DNA of 64,000 nt, taken from positions 62,001 through 126,000 of the forward strand of contig CALLKX010000052.1 of the NCBI GenBank assembly GCA_938083085.1, read 5' to 3'. Source of the DNA: an uncultured bacterium (GTDB taxonomy: Bacteria > Planctomycetota > UBA1135 > GCA-002686595). The notes beneath the pieces are model-generated. The model had not been told where the DNA came from and did no database searches. It was given only the letters and a program-made list of their open reading frames with translations. Of the stretch, positions 41,252 to 50,682 are shown piece after piece (within the stretch, counting starts at the first letter, position 1; each line of letters begins with the position of its first letter). A program made the position numbers and the translations under genes.

Positions 41252-41377
41252 GCTTGTGGCAAGTTGAGGTCCGAGGCTGTCGACGATCCGAGATCGTCGG
41301 GGCTCCGCTCCGGAGGATAGCCCCTCCGCCCCGGATTCCCGCCCCCGGAACCAACGCTCACGGATACCGCCCCTCCC

Positions 41378-41887
41378 ATGACCGAAGAGCCCCAGGCCTG
41401 CATCGGCCCTACCGAGACCACCAGGCGCATCCGATCCCTGCTCGAAGGCGCCGGCGTGGCGTACCGATACGTCGAGCACAGCCCGACGCGCACGAGCGAG
41501 GAGTCGGCGGCGGCCCGCGGCGAGGCCCTCGAGGTTGGCGGCAAGTCCATCGTCCTGAAGGTCGGGGACACCTACCGGGTCTGCGTGCTCTCCGCCGCGA
41601 GACAGCTCAACTCCAACCGAGTCCGCAGGCACTTCAAGGAGAGCCGCGCGCGCTTCGCGAGCCGCGACGAGCTCCTGGAACTCACCGGCCTCGTCCCCGG
41701 CTGCGTCCCCCCCTTCGGCCCGCCGATCCTCACGCCACCCAACTGCCTGGACGAGGCCTTCCTGGACAACGACCGCATCGCCTTCAACGCGGGCTCGCTC
41801 ACCTGCTCCATCGTGATGCCCCTGGAGCCCTACCTCGAGCTTGCCCGACCGGAGGTGTTCGACTTCTCCAAGCCACTCTCCCCCTGA
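41378..41887 (+). CDS. YbaK/ProX-family aminoacyl-tRNA deacylase
   Basis: A 169-residue trans-editing factor of the YbaK/INS family, which hydrolyses misacylated tRNA such as Cys- or Ala-tRNAPro. The catalytic lysine lies in GGKSIVLKVG, and the GLVPGCVPPFG and FNAGSLTCSIVM stretches are characteristic of the fold. Length is normal. It is convergent with the giant helicase gene (38 bp between stops) and divergent from the DUF4097 lipoprotein. Which aminoacyl-tRNA it edits cannot be decided from the sequence. Confidence 0.9.
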   Translation: MTEEPQACIGPTETTRRIRSLLEGAGVAYRYVEHSPTRTSEESAAARGEALEVGGKSIVLKVGDTYRVCVLSAARQLNSNRVRRHFKESRARFASRDELLELTGLVPGCVPPFGPPILTPPNCLDEAFLDNDRIAFNAGSLTCSIVMPLEPYLELARPEVFDFSKPLSP

Positions 41888-41925
41888 GGTCCGGACACCG
41901 CAGCGCCCGTGCAACCTCTGCGCCG

Positions 41926-44900
41926 CTACGTCGGGTCGGTGGCCAGCGCCGTTCCAGGACCCGGATCCGCCGCGAGGCGCTCCCGCAGGAGCGCGTCCAG
42001 CCGCTCGACCTCTGCGTCCGCGTCCCTCCACCAGTCCACGGCCCACACCCGCTCGAGGTCCCAGCCGAGGCCGGCGAGCACCATGGGGCGCAACCGGTCC
42101 CGATCCCGCGCCGTGGCCGAGCGCGCGTAGTTCTCGCCGTCCGTCTCGATCCCTGCCAGGAACCTCCCCGGACGGCCCGGGTGCAGCACGGCGACGTCCA
42201 CCCGCACGCTCGAGGCTCCGACTCCCGTGGTGACCTCCCACCCGCGCTCGGCGAGACGCGCCGCGAGCCGCTCGACCATCCCGTCGGCGGCGTCTCCTGT
42301 CGCGTGGCGGGGAGCGGCCCCGCTCCGGGCGCCTCGCTCGGCGTGCCGCAGGAAGGCCTGCAGGTCGCGTACGGCCCGCGCGCTGGTCCGAGCCAGGTCG
42401 ATCTGATCTGGCCTGAGGGAGGTGAAGACGAGCACCTCCTCACGGGCGCGCGTGACCGCCACGTTGAGCCGGCGCTCGCCGCCGTCCTTGTTCAGCGGCC
42501 CGAAGTTCATGGACACGTTGCCCCGCTCGTCCGGCCCATAGCCCACCGAGAACACGATCACGTCGCGCTCGTCGCCCTGGACGTTCTCCAGGTTCTTCAC
42601 GAACACGGACTCGTCCGCGCTCTCGTCGAAGAACGGCTCCAGCTCGGGGTGCTCACGCACGGCCCCGTCAAACAGGTCCATGACCAGCGTCTGCTGCGCC
42701 TGGCTGAAGGTCACGACGCCGACCGAGCGGTCACGCTGCGAGGGGTCCTTGAGGCGCCGGACGACCTCGTCCACCACCTCCCTGGCCTCCACCGCGTTCG
42801 TCCTTGTGCGCCCCTTGTCGTACACGCCGCCCTCCACGTAGCGCGAAGAGACGCCGAGCCCCTCGGAGGAGTTCGAGGGGAACGTGAGGAGCCCCCCGTC
42901 GTAGTAGCGCTCGTTGCTGAAGGCGATCAGGCTCTCGTGGCGGCTCCGGTAGTGCCAGGCCAGCCGCTGAGTGGGGACCTGGGCCCCAATGCACTCCTCG
43001 AGGATGCTCTCCAGATCCTGGATCTCGTCCTCCTCGACGGCCTCGTCCTCGCTGCGGCTGAAGAAGCTCGTGGGCGGGAGCTGCTTGGGGTCGCCCACGA
43101 TCACCGCCTGGTTGCCCCGCGCAATCGCGCCGATGCCATCCCACACGGGGATCTGGGACGCCTCGTCGAACACCACGAGGTCAAAGCGCGGGTGGTCCGC
43201 CTCGAGGTACTGGGCCACGGACATGGGGCTCATGAGGAAGCACGGCTTGAGCTCCATCGCCAGCTCGCCGAGCTCCGCCAGCAGCCGGCGGATGGCCATG
43301 TGGCGGGTCTTCTTCGTGATCTCGCGCTGAAGGACGCCCAGCGCCGTGCCCCGGTTCTTCTCTCGCAGGGTCGCCGGCTGGGGTCGTGTCGTCCCGATCC
43401 GCTGACGGACCTCCTCGCGCGCTGCCCCGAGGCGCTCCTCGTCGAGTCTCTTGAAGCGCTCCATGGCCCGGCCTTGATCCGCGCCGTCGAAGGCCTTGAG
43501 CGCCCCGTCCGCAGAGATCTCGTGCAGCACCCACGCCTGTGAGTACGCCTCGTCAAAGGCGCGGCGGGACTGACCGCCGCCGATCCGCCCGTCCTCGAGC
43601 GCCGCGACCACGTCCCCACGGCCAGCCTCGAGCGCCGCAGCCCGCAGGGTCTGCCAGCGGGTCCAACCGCGCAGCTCCCCCCAGCGGTCCGTCCAGCGCA
43701 AAGTGAGCGACTGCAGGGCCGCTACCTCGTCCCGGGACCAGCCAACCGGCGCGCCAGGGAGCGGCTGCGCGGCCTCTTCGGCGGCGCCCTTCCTCACGTC
43801 AAGCTCCGTCAACGCAGGCTGGAGCTCGCGGGTGCAGGTGGAGAGCTCGCCCTCCGGATCGGTCAGCTCACGGTCCCAATGGGCCGCGAGCGCCTCCGCC
43901 GCAGAACGGACCGTGAGCCCAGCGTCCGGCGCGAACGCGGCCAGGGCAGCGGCCAGGTCGCGCACGCGCTGCAGGTGGTCCGAGCAAGCGCCCAGGTCCC
44001 GTGCGTCCGCGTCCCAAGCGGGGCCGAGCGCCGTGCGCTCGAGGTCCCCGACCTCTCCGACCTCGCGCTCCAACTCGAGCGCTCGCTGGACCTCCTCGAG
44101 GCCTCGCAGGGCGTCGTCGTTACCGATGGATCCCGGCTCACGGGCGATGCCTCGGAACGCGTCGCGCAGCGCCCGACGTCCGCGCCAGCGAGTGAACAGG
44201 CCCAACAGGCCGCTGGCCAGGGTGTCCCGGCGCGCCAGCTCGAGTCCGTCGAGGTCGAGCGACCCGGGCGCCGCCCGATAACGCGCGTCGAAGCCCGACT
44301 GGAGCGCAGCGAGCTCGGTCGCGGCGTCGCGGAGGGCCGCCGCACGGCCGAGAAAGGGCCCGCCCTCCAGCAGCGCCGCGGCGTCAGCCCCGGGCTCGGG
44401 GGCTCCCGCGAGCGCGCTGGCCAGCGCGAGCAGGAGATCCCATCCCCCGCGGGAGGTGGGCGAGGTCAACCCGAGCAAGCCGAGGACCTGGTCCGCCGCC
44501 GCCAGGAACTCCGACGCCGCTCCGTCGAAGGCCGTCAGCGACGCGCGGGCCTCGTCCTCGATGATCGGCGAGTAGTCCTGGCGCCCCACGAGCAGGAGCG
44601 GGTGGTCGGGTGAGACCAGCTGCTCCTCGGCCACGGGGTCGAGCTCGTCCAGGACCCGCCGCCACCGGCCGAGTTCCTCCGGGCTGACGCCTGTGGGGTC
44701 GTCGAGGTCGAGCTCCAGGGTCGCCTGGCCCCGCCGGGCCGCCGAGGCAAAGCCTGCGATGACCCCATGGATCGTCTCGCCCGAGCTCCGCTCGCGGTGC
44801 AGAGCGTCCACGTGGCCGTTGAGGCGGCCGCGTGCCGCGTCCACATCGTCAGTCACCTCCTCCCAGCCCCGACGCCGCGCGCCCCGGACGCGCCCCTCCT

Positions 44901-47823
44901 CGAGGGACTCCTTGAACTGCTCGAGGACGCCCTTCTTGTTGGCCTTGTTCGAGTGCAGCTCGAGGCAGGCGGGCCCGAGCCCCAGCCCGCGCAGCCGCCG
45001 GTGCACCACGTCGAGCGCGGCCATCTTCTCCGAGACGAACAGGACGCGCTGCCCCTTGGCGATGACGTGAGCGATCAGGTTGGTGATCGTCTGGGACTTG
45101 CCCGTCCCCGGCGGGCCCTCGAGCACCATCGTGCGCCCCCGCGCGGCGGCGAGGATCGCGCTGAGCTGGGTCGAGTCGTAGGAGAGCGGCGCGAAGACCT
45201 CCTTCGCCCCGACCGCTTCGTCAAGCTCCTCCGGCGAGATGCCGATCCCCTGCTCCTCCATGGGCCCCTCGAAGGGCTCCCGGGGGCGGTCAAGGAGGTG
45301 CGCCACGAGAGCGTTCTCACGCAAGACGTCGGCCCGGTCCCGCAGGTCACGCCAGAGCAGGTACTTCGAGAAGGAGTAGAGGCCCACCTGCCCCTCCTCG
45401 GTGACCTCCCAGCCGTCCTCGTCCTTGACCGCGTCCTTGATGATGCGCAGCACGAGCGACACATCCACGCCGTTCTCGTCCTCGGGCAACGGGTCGAGTC
45501 CCGTGATGTCCACGTCGTGATCCCGCCGCAGGTACTCCAGCAGGGTCACGTTGATGCGCGTCTCATCGCCGCCCTTCACGAGCGAGTAGCCGGCTCGGCC
45601 GGACTTGCGCTTGATCTCGAGCGGGATCAGCAGGAGCGGCGCTCGGCGCGAGCGGGTGGCCTGGCGAGTCTCCCGGTAAGAGAGGAAGCCCACGGCGAGA
45701 TAGAGGCTGTTGACGCCGCCCTCCTCCCGTGCCGTCCGCGCCTCGCGGTAGACATTGGTCAGGCGAACCTCGAGCTCCGCGGCGTCCAGGTAGGACCGGA
45801 GCTGCCCCTCCCCGACCCCGGCCTCGAGCAGGGCGTCCAGAGCACGGACCGCCTCGTCCTCTGGAGCGCCCTTCCCCGCAAGCTCCGATGGGCGCTCGAG
45901 GACGGCGAAGCTCCGACCCGCGGCCAGTCGATCCTCCACGGCGTCGAGCTTGCTCCCCAGGAGGGGGATGACCCGCTTGCTCTTGCTCGAGGAGTTCAAG
46001 AGCCGGTTCCGCATGGTCAGGTCGAGGAGCTGACGGAGCCAGCGATCCAGCCGCGTCTCCGGTGTCTCCTCCGCCTCCCGTCGCAGGCGGTCTGCCTCCA
46101 GGTACGCCTTGAGGTCTGCCTCCAGGTCGCGAGCAGAGGCGGTGGGCGCGGCACCGCTGGGCGCCACGCCTGCGCTGGAGCTCCCTGGACCGCCGTCCGC
46201 AAAGGTAGGCAGCGGCAGCATCCCACCGCGGCGCGCCCTCGCCACGTCCACCGCGAACCGGAACACGGTGCGGTCCAAGAGCTCCCGCTCTGCCACCTCA
46301 CGCGCCCCCGCGAAGTCCGGCGAAGGCCGGTGGCAGGCGCCAGTGGGGTCGAAGACGCAGATCTCGGCCAGGTCGACCCGCTTCGAGAGGCGCAAGGGCT
46401 CCTCCACCAGGGGGTTTGAGAAGGTGCGCTCCACCAGCCAGGCGCCCACGAACGCGTGCCCGCGAATGATGATCACAATCGGGTGGAGCCCCGCCTGCTC
46501 CATGGCGGCCGCCGCCAGGAGCGAGACGTCCAGGCAAGTCGCGAGCCGCGCCTGCTCGATGGCCGCTGGAAAGCGCACGCGCTGTCCCTCGCTCTCGAAG
46601 CTGGCGGGGTGATTGGCGTAGCTGATCTGTGCGTCGAGGAGCGCCCCGTAGATGGCCTCCACCATGTGGAGCGCGTGGACGGGGTCGCGAGACTGGTAGC
46701 CGCTGAGCGCCGGCTCGTGGCCCGCTCGCTCAAGTCGCTGAGCCGCCGATGAGAGCAGCTCGGCCGCGAAGGGCGCGTTCGGCATCACGAAGGCCGCAAG
46801 CACCTCGGGGAGCGTGGACGCGCCCGGCCAGGAGTCCGCCGGGTGCAGCTCCCAGGAGGCCCGCGTGTAGCCCACCTCCAGGCCCTCCGCCGTCAACGCA
46901 CGCGCGACCACGGCCCCCTCAGCGCGCTCGGTCAGCCGAGCGAGGAGCGCCGGTTCGTAGCGGAGGAGTCCATCCAGGCGATCCGCGCCCAGCTCAAGGT
47001 CTTCCCCCGCGGCCAGCGGCGGGAGCTCGATGACCGCGTCGGCGAGGAACGGCGGAGTGGCCGCGATCTTGAGCGTCGAGGCCGCCAGCGGCACCTCAGA
47101 GACGTTGCACACTCGCACGGCGTGCACCGGGGCCCGGCGGCCGCGCAGCATCGCGAGGTGAACCCGAGGGAGCAGCTCCAGCGAGATCTCCACGTGGGGC
47201 GCGGCGGCGCCCCCGTCCGAGGTGCTCGACGCCCCATCAAGGGCGGACTCCACGTCGCCCGCGAGGGCCCCCTCGACCTGGGCACCGGCCTCCCGAGGCA
47301 CGGGGACCGCGACCTCGATCACCCCGCCGTCCTGGGCGCTGAGCCGCTCAAGGTCCGCCTCCAGGGCGCCGAGGCGCTCCTCGACGGCGCCCTGGTCGAC
47401 CCCATCGACACCGCGGGAAGAGACCAGCAGCGCCCGCGCCTCCACGAGCCGCTCCCGCTGAACGTCGGGGCGCCGCGCCGCGCCAGCGCGCTCGATCAAC
47501 CGCGCGGCGGCGTTCAGGCGCCAGGCCGTGGGGAAGCGCGCTTCAAGGTCCGCCATGAAGGCCGCCAGCTGCGCCTCGATCTCCGGCGGGAGGCCGACCT
47601 CGAGCAGCTCGACGTGGCTGGAGCGAGCCAGGTCTGCTCGCGCGGACGCTGTCTGCGGCACACCCGACTCGAGCGCAATCTGGATCGAGTCCCGGAGCAC
47701 CTGAAACAGGCGCATGACCCGCTCACGCTCCGCGGCCGACCGCGCCCCTGTGGCGTCCCCCACCGCGGGGGTCTGGCCGACGAGCCCGTGACTCGGGGCG
47801 TTCTGATCAGGAGGGACATTCAT
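41926..47823 (-). CDS. Giant papain-fold/DUF4011/SF1 helicase/Vsr-like nuclease protein
   Basis: A 1965-residue cytosolic protein with several domains in order. A helical N-terminus (about 1-205) is followed by an Ig/beta-sandwich region (about 208-330). A transglutaminase/papain-like domain (about 336-500) has Cys in ATCLDVSLL, His in RGHAFVGAWL and Asp in CVFDPTGA. A DUF4011 region (about 590-840) begins LDLTMRNRLLNSSSKSKRV. The SF1 helicase has Walker A EGPPGTGKSQT (about 903), a roughly 560-residue insertion, DEASQIP (about 1549), GDPKQLPPTSFF and motif VI NVAVTRARE (about 1787). A C-terminal Vsr/MTES_1575-like nuclease holds ETDGENY and RDRLRPMVLAGLGW. This resembles the DUF4011-helicase-Vsr architecture described for predicted antiphage systems. 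No defence genes flank it. Confidence 0.88.
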   Translation of the reverse strand: MNVPPDQNAPSHGLVGQTPAVGDATGARSAAERERVMRLFQVLRDSIQIALESGVPQTASARADLARSSHVELLEVGLPPEIEAQLAAFMADLEARFPTAWRLNAAARLIERAGAARRPDVQRERLVEARALLVSSRGVDGVDQGAVEERLGALEADLERLSAQDGGVIEVAVPVPREAGAQVEGALAGDVESALDGASSTSDGGAAAPHVEISLELLPRVHLAMLRGRRAPVHAVRVCNVSEVPLAASTLKIAATPPFLADAVIELPPLAAGEDLELGADRLDGLLRYEPALLARLTERAEGAVVARALTAEGLEVGYTRASWELHPADSWPGASTLPEVLAAFVMPNAPFAAELLSSAAQRLERAGHEPALSGYQSRDPVHALHMVEAIYGALLDAQISYANHPASFESEGQRVRFPAAIEQARLATCLDVSLLAAAAMEQAGLHPIVIIIRGHAFVGAWLVERTFSNPLVEEPLRLSKRVDLAEICVFDPTGACHRPSPDFAGAREVAERELLDRTVFRFAVDVARARRGGMLPLPTFADGGPGSSSAGVAPSGAAPTASARDLEADLKAYLEADRLRREAEETPETRLDRWLRQLLDLTMRNRLLNSSSKSKRVIPLLGSKLDAVEDRLAAGRSFAVLERPSELAGKGAPEDEAVRALDALLEAGVGEGQLRSYLDAAELEVRLTNVYREARTAREEGGVNSLYLAVGFLSYRETRQATRSRRAPLLLIPLEIKRKSGRAGYSLVKGGDETRINVTLLEYLRRDHDVDITGLDPLPEDENGVDVSLVLRIIKDAVKDEDGWEVTEEGQVGLYSFSKYLLWRDLRDRADVLRENALVAHLLDRPREPFEGPMEEQGIGISPEELDEAVGAKEVFAPLSYDSTQLSAILAAARGRTMVLEGPPGTGKSQTITNLIAHVIAKGQRVLFVSEKMAALDVVHRRLRGLGLGPACLELHSNKANKKGVLEQFKESLEEGRVRGARRRGWEEVTDDVDAARGRLNGHVDALHRERSSGETIHGVIAGFASAARRGQATLELDLDDPTGVSPEELGRWRRVLDELDPVAEEQLVSPDHPLLLVGRQDYSPIIEDEARASLTAFDGAASEFLAAADQVLGLLGLTSPTSRGGWDLLLALASALAGAPEPGADAAALLEGGPFLGRAAALRDAATELAALQSGFDARYRAAPGSLDLDGLELARRDTLASGLLGLFTRWRGRRALRDAFRGIAREPGSIGNDDALRGLEEVQRALELEREVGEVGDLERTALGPAWDADARDLGACSDHLQRVRDLAAALAAFAPDAGLTVRSAAEALAAHWDRELTDPEGELSTCTRELQPALTELDVRKGAAEEAAQPLPGAPVGWSRDEVAALQSLTLRWTDRWGELRGWTRWQTLRAAALEAGRGDVVAALEDGRIGGGQSRRAFDEAYSQAWVLHEISADGALKAFDGADQGRAMERFKRLDEERLGAAREEVRQRIGTTRPQPATLREKNRGTALGVLQREITKKTRHMAIRRLLAELGELAMELKPCFLMSPMSVAQYLEADHPRFDLVVFDEASQIPVWDGIGAIARGNQAVIVGDPKQLPPTSFFSRSEDEAVEEDEIQDLESILEECIGAQVPTQRLAWHYRSRHESLIAFSNERYYDGGLLTFPSNSSEGLGVSSRYVEGGVYDKGRTRTNAVEAREVVDEVVRRLKDPSQRDRSVGVVTFSQAQQTLVMDLFDGAVREHPELEPFFDESADESVFVKNLENVQGDERDVIVFSVGYGPDERGNVSMNFGPLNKDGGERRLNVAVTRAREEVLVFTSLRPDQIDLARTSARAVRDLQAFLRHAERGARSGAAPRHATGDAADGMVERLAARLAERGWEVTTGVGASSVRVDVAVLHPGRPGRFLAGIETDGENYARSATARDRDRLRPMVLAGLGWDLERVWAVDWWRDADAEVERLDALLRERLAADPGPGTALATDPT

Positions 47824-47896
47824 CGCGCTAGACCGGAACGCAGGGGGCTCCGCCGAGCCGAGACTCTAGCAGGGCGCGCGCCCGCTGACCGGCCCC

Positions 47897-49876
47897 TCAG
47901 TGAACCGTGTCCTCGGCGTCCAGGGTGCCAGCGATCAGGTCCCGGGCGAGGTCCAGCTCACGATGCTCCCCGCGTACGACGAGGAGGTCCCCCGGCTGCA
48001 GCACGAGGTCGGCGCCGGGCCCGTGGATCTCGTCTGCGCCGCGCACGACCGAGAGGACCGTCGCGCCAGTTCGGACCCTGAACCCCATTTCCCCCAGAGA
48101 CCGCCCGCAGCCCGCGCAGTCCGTACCCACGAAGAGCGTGTCGACCGCCGTACTCGCGAGGATCTCGCCCACCACGGCGAGGTGGCGCTCCTCGGCGACG
48201 GGGCCCCGGAGGAGCTGGTAGCCCTCTCGACGCACGAGCTCCGTCTGGACCGCGATCGTTCCCCTGGGCACATGAAGCTCCCGCAGGACGCGGCCGAAGA
48301 TCTCCACCGACGTCTCGAACTCCTCGGGGACGACCTGGTTCGCGCCGAGGCGCAGCAGCTCCTCTGTGTCGCTGAGGAAGCGGGTCCGGACGATGACCTG
48401 GACCGAGGGCGAGAGCTGACGCGCGAGGGCCACCGCCCGGCGGCTCGCCCCCGCGTCATTGATGGCCACCACAAAGACCTTGGCTCCGGCGATCCCCGCC
48501 TGCGTCAGAGCGTCGGCCCGACTGGCATCTGCCAGCACGATGGGGACTCCGGCGGCCCGCTCCCGCTTGACCCTGTCGGGGTCGGTGTCGAGCACGCGAT
48601 GGTCGACTCCGGTCGCCGCGAGGACCCGGGCGAGATGCTCGCCCGTGAGCCCGAAGCCGGCGATCAGGACCCGCGGCGCGTCCTCCGGTTGAACCCCGTC
48701 GCCGCCATCGGCGCTCGAAGGACGCCCGGCGTCACCCCGCCTCCAAGCGAGGCGCATCACGACAGGGGTGACCACCATGGAGAGCACCGCCACCGCGAGG
48801 AAGCGCTGCTCGTCCGCGCCCCCGAGCACCCCGAGCTCGCGGGCCTGGCTCGCCACCACGAAGGCGAATTCCCCCACCTGGAAGAGGGCCGCGGCGACGA
48901 TCATCGCCGTCCGGCGCGACCGGGTCAGGTAGTAGCCCACGCCGAAGACAACCGCGGCCTTGGTGCCCGCCACCGCCAGGAAGAGCGAGAGGGTCGCCAC
49001 GGGCTCCTCGATGACAATCGAGGCGTCGAAGAGCATCCCGATCGAGACGAAGAAGAGCGCGCTGAACACGTCACGAAAGGGCAGGATCTCGTCGACGACC
49101 TGGTGGTTGTACTCCGACTCGGAGACGACCAGACCGGCGATGAAGGCGCCCAGGGCCAGGGGCAGGTCGAGGCTCTCGGTGAGCCAGGCGGCGCCCAACG
49201 CCACCAGCACAGTGAACAGCGTGAAGAGCTCACGGCCGCCGGCGCGCACGACCACGGGGGCCATGCGGGAGAAGCCGTAACGCGCGGCCAAGAGGACGAC
49301 CACCACCGCCACCACCGCCTTCGCGCCCGCGACCCCGAAGTCCGCGAACCCGCCGCCGCCGCCCCCGCCGAGCAGGGGGACGAAGAGCAGCAGGGGGATG
49401 ATCGCGAGGTCCTGGAAGAGCAGGATCGCCACGGCGAGCTGGCCGTGGGGCGTGTCCACCTGGCGCTCGTCGGTGAGCGTCTTCAGCACCACCGCGGTGC
49501 TGGAGAGGACCACGAGGAAGGCGAAGAGGACGGCGCCCGACACGTCGCGGCCAAGGGCGATCCCGCCCAGCCCGACGACCAGGAGGGTCAGCGCGACCTG
49601 CCCGAAGCCGCCGACGAGGAGGGCTCGCTTGAGGAGCAGGAGCCGCGGGAGGGAGAACTCCAGCCCGACGGTGAAGAGCAGGAGCGCGACCCCGATCTCG
49701 GCCAGCGCCTCGACCTCCTCCACGGAGCGGATCCAGCTCAGGGCATGGGGGCCGAACAGGGCCCCTGCCACGACGAACCCGGCGACGGAGGGGAGTTGGA
49801 CCCGCCGCAGCAGGACGACGATCGGGATCGACGCCGCCAGCAGCAGCACGATGTCCGTGAGGAACGTATGGGGCAT
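47897..49876 (-). CDS. KefB-type K+/H+ antiporter with TrkA domains (CPA2)
   Basis: A 659-residue monovalent cation:proton antiporter. Residues about 1-375 form 12-13 helices of the Na_H_Exchanger fold (FTVGLEFSL, FQDLAIIPLLLF with the conserved acidic residue, FVSIGMLFD, FQVGEFAFV). A glycine run (GGGGGGGF) sits in a loop. The RCK_N NAD-binding domain begins at about 400 with VLIAGFGLTGEHLARVLAATG and a TrkA-C domain occupies about 570-650. These cytosolic domains gate K+ efflux by nucleotide or glutathione adducts. No KefF/KefG partner gene is present nearby. It lies downstream of the sugar operon on the same strand. Confidence 0.95.
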   Translation of the reverse strand: MPHTFLTDIVLLLAASIPIVVLLRRVQLPSVAGFVVAGALFGPHALSWIRSVEEVEALAEIGVALLLFTVGLEFSLPRLLLLKRALLVGGFGQVALTLLVVGLGGIALGRDVSGAVLFAFLVVLSSTAVVLKTLTDERQVDTPHGQLAVAILLFQDLAIIPLLLFVPLLGGGGGGGFADFGVAGAKAVVAVVVVLLAARYGFSRMAPVVVRAGGRELFTLFTVLVALGAAWLTESLDLPLALGAFIAGLVVSESEYNHQVVDEILPFRDVFSALFFVSIGMLFDASIVIEEPVATLSLFLAVAGTKAAVVFGVGYYLTRSRRTAMIVAAALFQVGEFAFVVASQARELGVLGGADEQRFLAVAVLSMVVTPVVMRLAWRRGDAGRPSSADGGDGVQPEDAPRVLIAGFGLTGEHLARVLAATGVDHRVLDTDPDRVKRERAAGVPIVLADASRADALTQAGIAGAKVFVVAINDAGASRRAVALARQLSPSVQVIVRTRFLSDTEELLRLGANQVVPEEFETSVEIFGRVLRELHVPRGTIAVQTELVRREGYQLLRGPVAEERHLAVVGEILASTAVDTLFVGTDCAGCGRSLGEMGFRVRTGATVLSVVRGADEIHGPGADLVLQPGDLLVVRGEHRELDLARDLIAGTLDAEDTVH

Positions 49877-49909
49877 CGAGGTGGGGAGCCAGCTTGGCCC
49901 AAGACAGGT

Positions 49910-50662
49910 TCAGTTGACGGTCATTCCGCCGTTGACCACCAGGGTCTGCCCTGTGACAAACCCCGCCTCATCGCTCGCGAAGTAGACCGCGGCGCCCGCG
50001 ATGTCCTCCGGCTTGCCCCAGCGGTCCATGGGAATCAGGGCGCGGTAGCCGTCCTTCATGTCCTGAGGGTCGTTCTCGTGCCGCTCCACGGGGATCCAGC
50101 CCGGGGAGACCATGTTGACCGTGATCCCAAACGGCGCGAGCTCCTGGGACATGGAGCGGGTCCAGCCGCGCTGGGCCCCCTTGGCCGCCACGTACGGGCT
50201 GAAGTTGGGCACGCCCCGGTCGAAGACCTCGGAGCCGATGTTGATGATGCGCCCGTGCTTGCGCGCCTTCATCCCCGGCAGGACCGCGCGGGTCACCAGG
50301 TAGGGGCTCTTTACAAAGAACTCGAGCATCGACTGGTGGAAGGACCAGTCGTACTCCTCGATGGGCATCTGAGGCTGATCGGGGGTGGCGTTGAAGACCA
50401 CGATGTCCACCGGGCCCAGCTCCGACTCGATGTCGGCGATCATCCTCTCGACGCTCTCGGGGTCGACCACGTTGGCCTTGAAGAGCGCCCCCTCGAGCCC
50501 CTCCTCGCGGAACTCCTCGAGCGCCTTGGCAGCGCGCAACTCGTTGTTCGCGAAGTTCAGGGCCACCTTCGCGCCGGCGCGGCCGAGGTGGAACGCCATG
50601 GCCTTGCCGAGGCCTGTGGTGGAGCCCGTCACGAGGGCAACACGTCCTTTGAGGTCAAACAT
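49910..50662 (-). CDS. SDR-family NAD(P)-dependent oxidoreductase
   Basis: A 250-residue classical SDR. The cofactor motif is TGSTTGLG (about 12-19), the NNAG position reads FNATPD (an unusual variant), catalytic Ser is in NIGSEVFD (about 142) and YxxxK is YVAAK (about 156-160). The C-terminal strand GFVTGQTLVVNGGM is normal for FabG-like SDRs. It is the last gene of the sugar uptake operon, 20 bp after the lipoprotein aldose epimerase. It may oxidise or reduce the imported sugar or a derived sugar acid. Confidence 0.93.
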   Translation of the reverse strand: MFDLKGRVALVTGSTTGLGKAMAFHLGRAGAKVALNFANNELRAAKALEEFREEGLEGALFKANVVDPESVERMIADIESELGPVDIVVFNATPDQPQMPIEEYDWSFHQSMLEFFVKSPYLVTRAVLPGMKARKHGRIINIGSEVFDRGVPNFSPYVAAKGAQRGWTRSMSQELAPFGITVNMVSPGWIPVERHENDPQDMKDGYRALIPMDRWGKPEDIAGAAVYFASDEAGFVTGQTLVVNGGMTVN

Positions 50663-50682
50663 GGGCGAGTTCTTGGGTGCGG

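Noticed and set aside
41242-43542. 766-aa plus-strand ORF across the lipoprotein, YbaK and giant helicase genes
   Set aside because: It spans several unrelated genes in a non-coding frame and shows no family motif.
41926-49876. Defence island around the giant helicase
   Set aside because: Flanking genes are a tRNA deacylase and an ion antiporter; no restriction, toxin or phage genes are present, so only the single gene can be called a defence candidate.
49910-50662. FabG assignment for the SDR gene
   Set aside because: It is FabG-like in fold, but the NNAG motif is altered and it sits in a sugar operon, so a fatty-acid role is not supported.
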